15,616 nucleotides of DNA, from assembly GCA_946619625.1 (NCBI GenBank), contig CAMOMF010000192.1:1-15616 (forward strand). Direction: 5' to 3'. This document shows positions 15,285 through 15,616 of this stretch, piece by piece (position 1 is the stretch's first letter; each line of letters begins with the position of its first letter). The stretch comes from an uncultured Bacteroidales bacterium (GTDB taxonomy: Bacteria > Bacteroidota > Bacteroidia > Bacteroidales > Paludibacteraceae). The position numbers were made by a program, and so were the translations under genes. Under the pieces are notes generated by a model. It was not told the DNA's origin, searched no databases, and was given only the letters and a program-made list of their open reading frames with translations.

Positions 15285-15377
15285 AAAATCAGTTACTAAT
15301 TGTTATTTATTTTGCCATTTGGTCATTGTACCCATGCGGAGTAGCTGCAAGGCAAATGACCAAATGGTACTTACGCT
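15285..15377 (-). other. Intergenic spacer between kdgK and the membrane-protein gene
   Basis: This 93-nt spacer is longer than the other gaps of the operon (14 and 23 nt). It contains the inverted repeat listed separately, followed in transcript order by an A/T-rich stretch without a U-run. No promoter matching the -33/-7 pattern was seen in it. Confidence 0.6.
15315..15367 (-). repeat. 13-bp perfect inverted repeat downstream of kdgK
   Basis: CCATTTGGTCATT (15315-15327) and AATGACCAAATGG (15355-15367) are exact reverse complements separated by 27 bp. In RNA this makes a 13-bp hairpin right after the kinase gene; in DNA it could be a pair of operator half-sites. A 12-of-13 copy of the half-site, CCATTTAGTCATT, is at 13915-13927 over the start of the MFS gene, partnered with AAATGG at 13933-13938. 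Confidence 0.75.
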
Positions 15378-15616
15378 TTAGCGTTGAACGCGTCCGTTGG
15401 CGTTGCCACCGGCGAGCGAGAGCACTTCTTCCTCAGAAACGAGGTTGTAGTCGCCATTGATGGTGTGCTTCAGAGCGGAAGCGGCTACAGCGAACTCGAG
15501 GGCGGCACCTTGGTTGTCCGGGTATTTGAGCATACCATGGATGAGGCCGCCGGAGAAGGAGTCGCCACCGCCGACGCGGTCGATGATGGGGTTGATCTCG
15601 TAGCGCTTGCTCTGGT
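15378..15616 (-). CDS. kdgK: 2-dehydro-3-deoxygluconokinase (KDG kinase), C-terminal 78 residues
   Basis: The open frame enters from the right edge and stops at 15378. It carries the end of a PfkB-family sugar kinase: SKRYEINPIIDRVGGGDSFSGG, where GGGD supplies the catalytic Asp and anion hole (usually GAGD), then FAVAASALKHTINGDYN and a SEEEVLSLAGG tail, as in Bacteroides KDG kinases. It phosphorylates KDG to KDPG, the substrate of the eda product. The rest of the gene and its promoter lie outside the window. It is presumed first or early in the operon. Confidence 0.88.
   Translation of the reverse strand, partial: QSKRYEINPIIDRVGGGDSFSGGLIHGMLKYPDNQGAALEFAVAASALKHTINGDYNLVSEEEVLSLAGGNANGRVQR

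Overview
The window looks like a Bacteroidales chromosome, possibly Prevotella or Paraprevotella-like; the genus cannot be settled from sequence alone. The evidence is the promoters of the Bacteroidetes type (TTTG, 20 bp, TAnnTTTG), the lack of Shine-Dalgarno sites, BspA-like leucine-rich-repeat surface proteins with C-terminal domains like type IX secretion sorting signals, a MurF-Alr fusion and a hexuronate/KDG catabolic cluster.

Left region (1-7350, all minus strand): surface proteins. A partial BspA-like gene (1-1034) has its own promoter near 1405-1436 and a leader of about 365 nt. Upstream of it lies a tight four-gene unit, transcribed right to left: a 1096-residue BspA-like protein (3639-6929), a secreted protein with two InlB-type repeats and a C-terminal type I dockerin (2817-3632), a secreted protein with a cohesin-like N-terminal domain (1693-2811), and a 44-residue peptide (1548-1682). 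The gaps are 6, 5 and 10 nt. The dockerin and cohesin on adjacent genes suggest a small surface assembly in which the dockerin protein is held by the cohesin protein. The promoter at 7320-7351 is followed by a leader of about 385 nt with a long imperfect hairpin and several short ones.

Middle region (7352-12427, plus strand): a promoter at 7672-7703 drives a compact operon of a DUF1846 protein, a glutamate-transporter-fold protein in which nearly all known cation- and carboxylate-binding residues are replaced, and a MurF-Alr fusion. The fusion's racemase half looks complete, but its MurF half is missing much of the central domain and the whole C-terminal domain. A perfect hairpin at 12382-12427 closes this operon and also the converging one from the right.

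Right region (12428-15616, minus strand): a hexuronate-type catabolic operon in the order 2-keto-3-deoxygluconate kinase (partial), a membrane protein of unknown function, KDPG aldolase, and a hexuronate-family MFS transporter. A 13-bp perfect inverted repeat lies just after the kinase gene, and a related half-site overlaps the start of the transporter gene.

The best candidates for something undescribed are the LRR/dockerin/cohesin/peptide cassette with its structured leader, the eroded MurF half, and the transporter with rewritten ion sites next to it.
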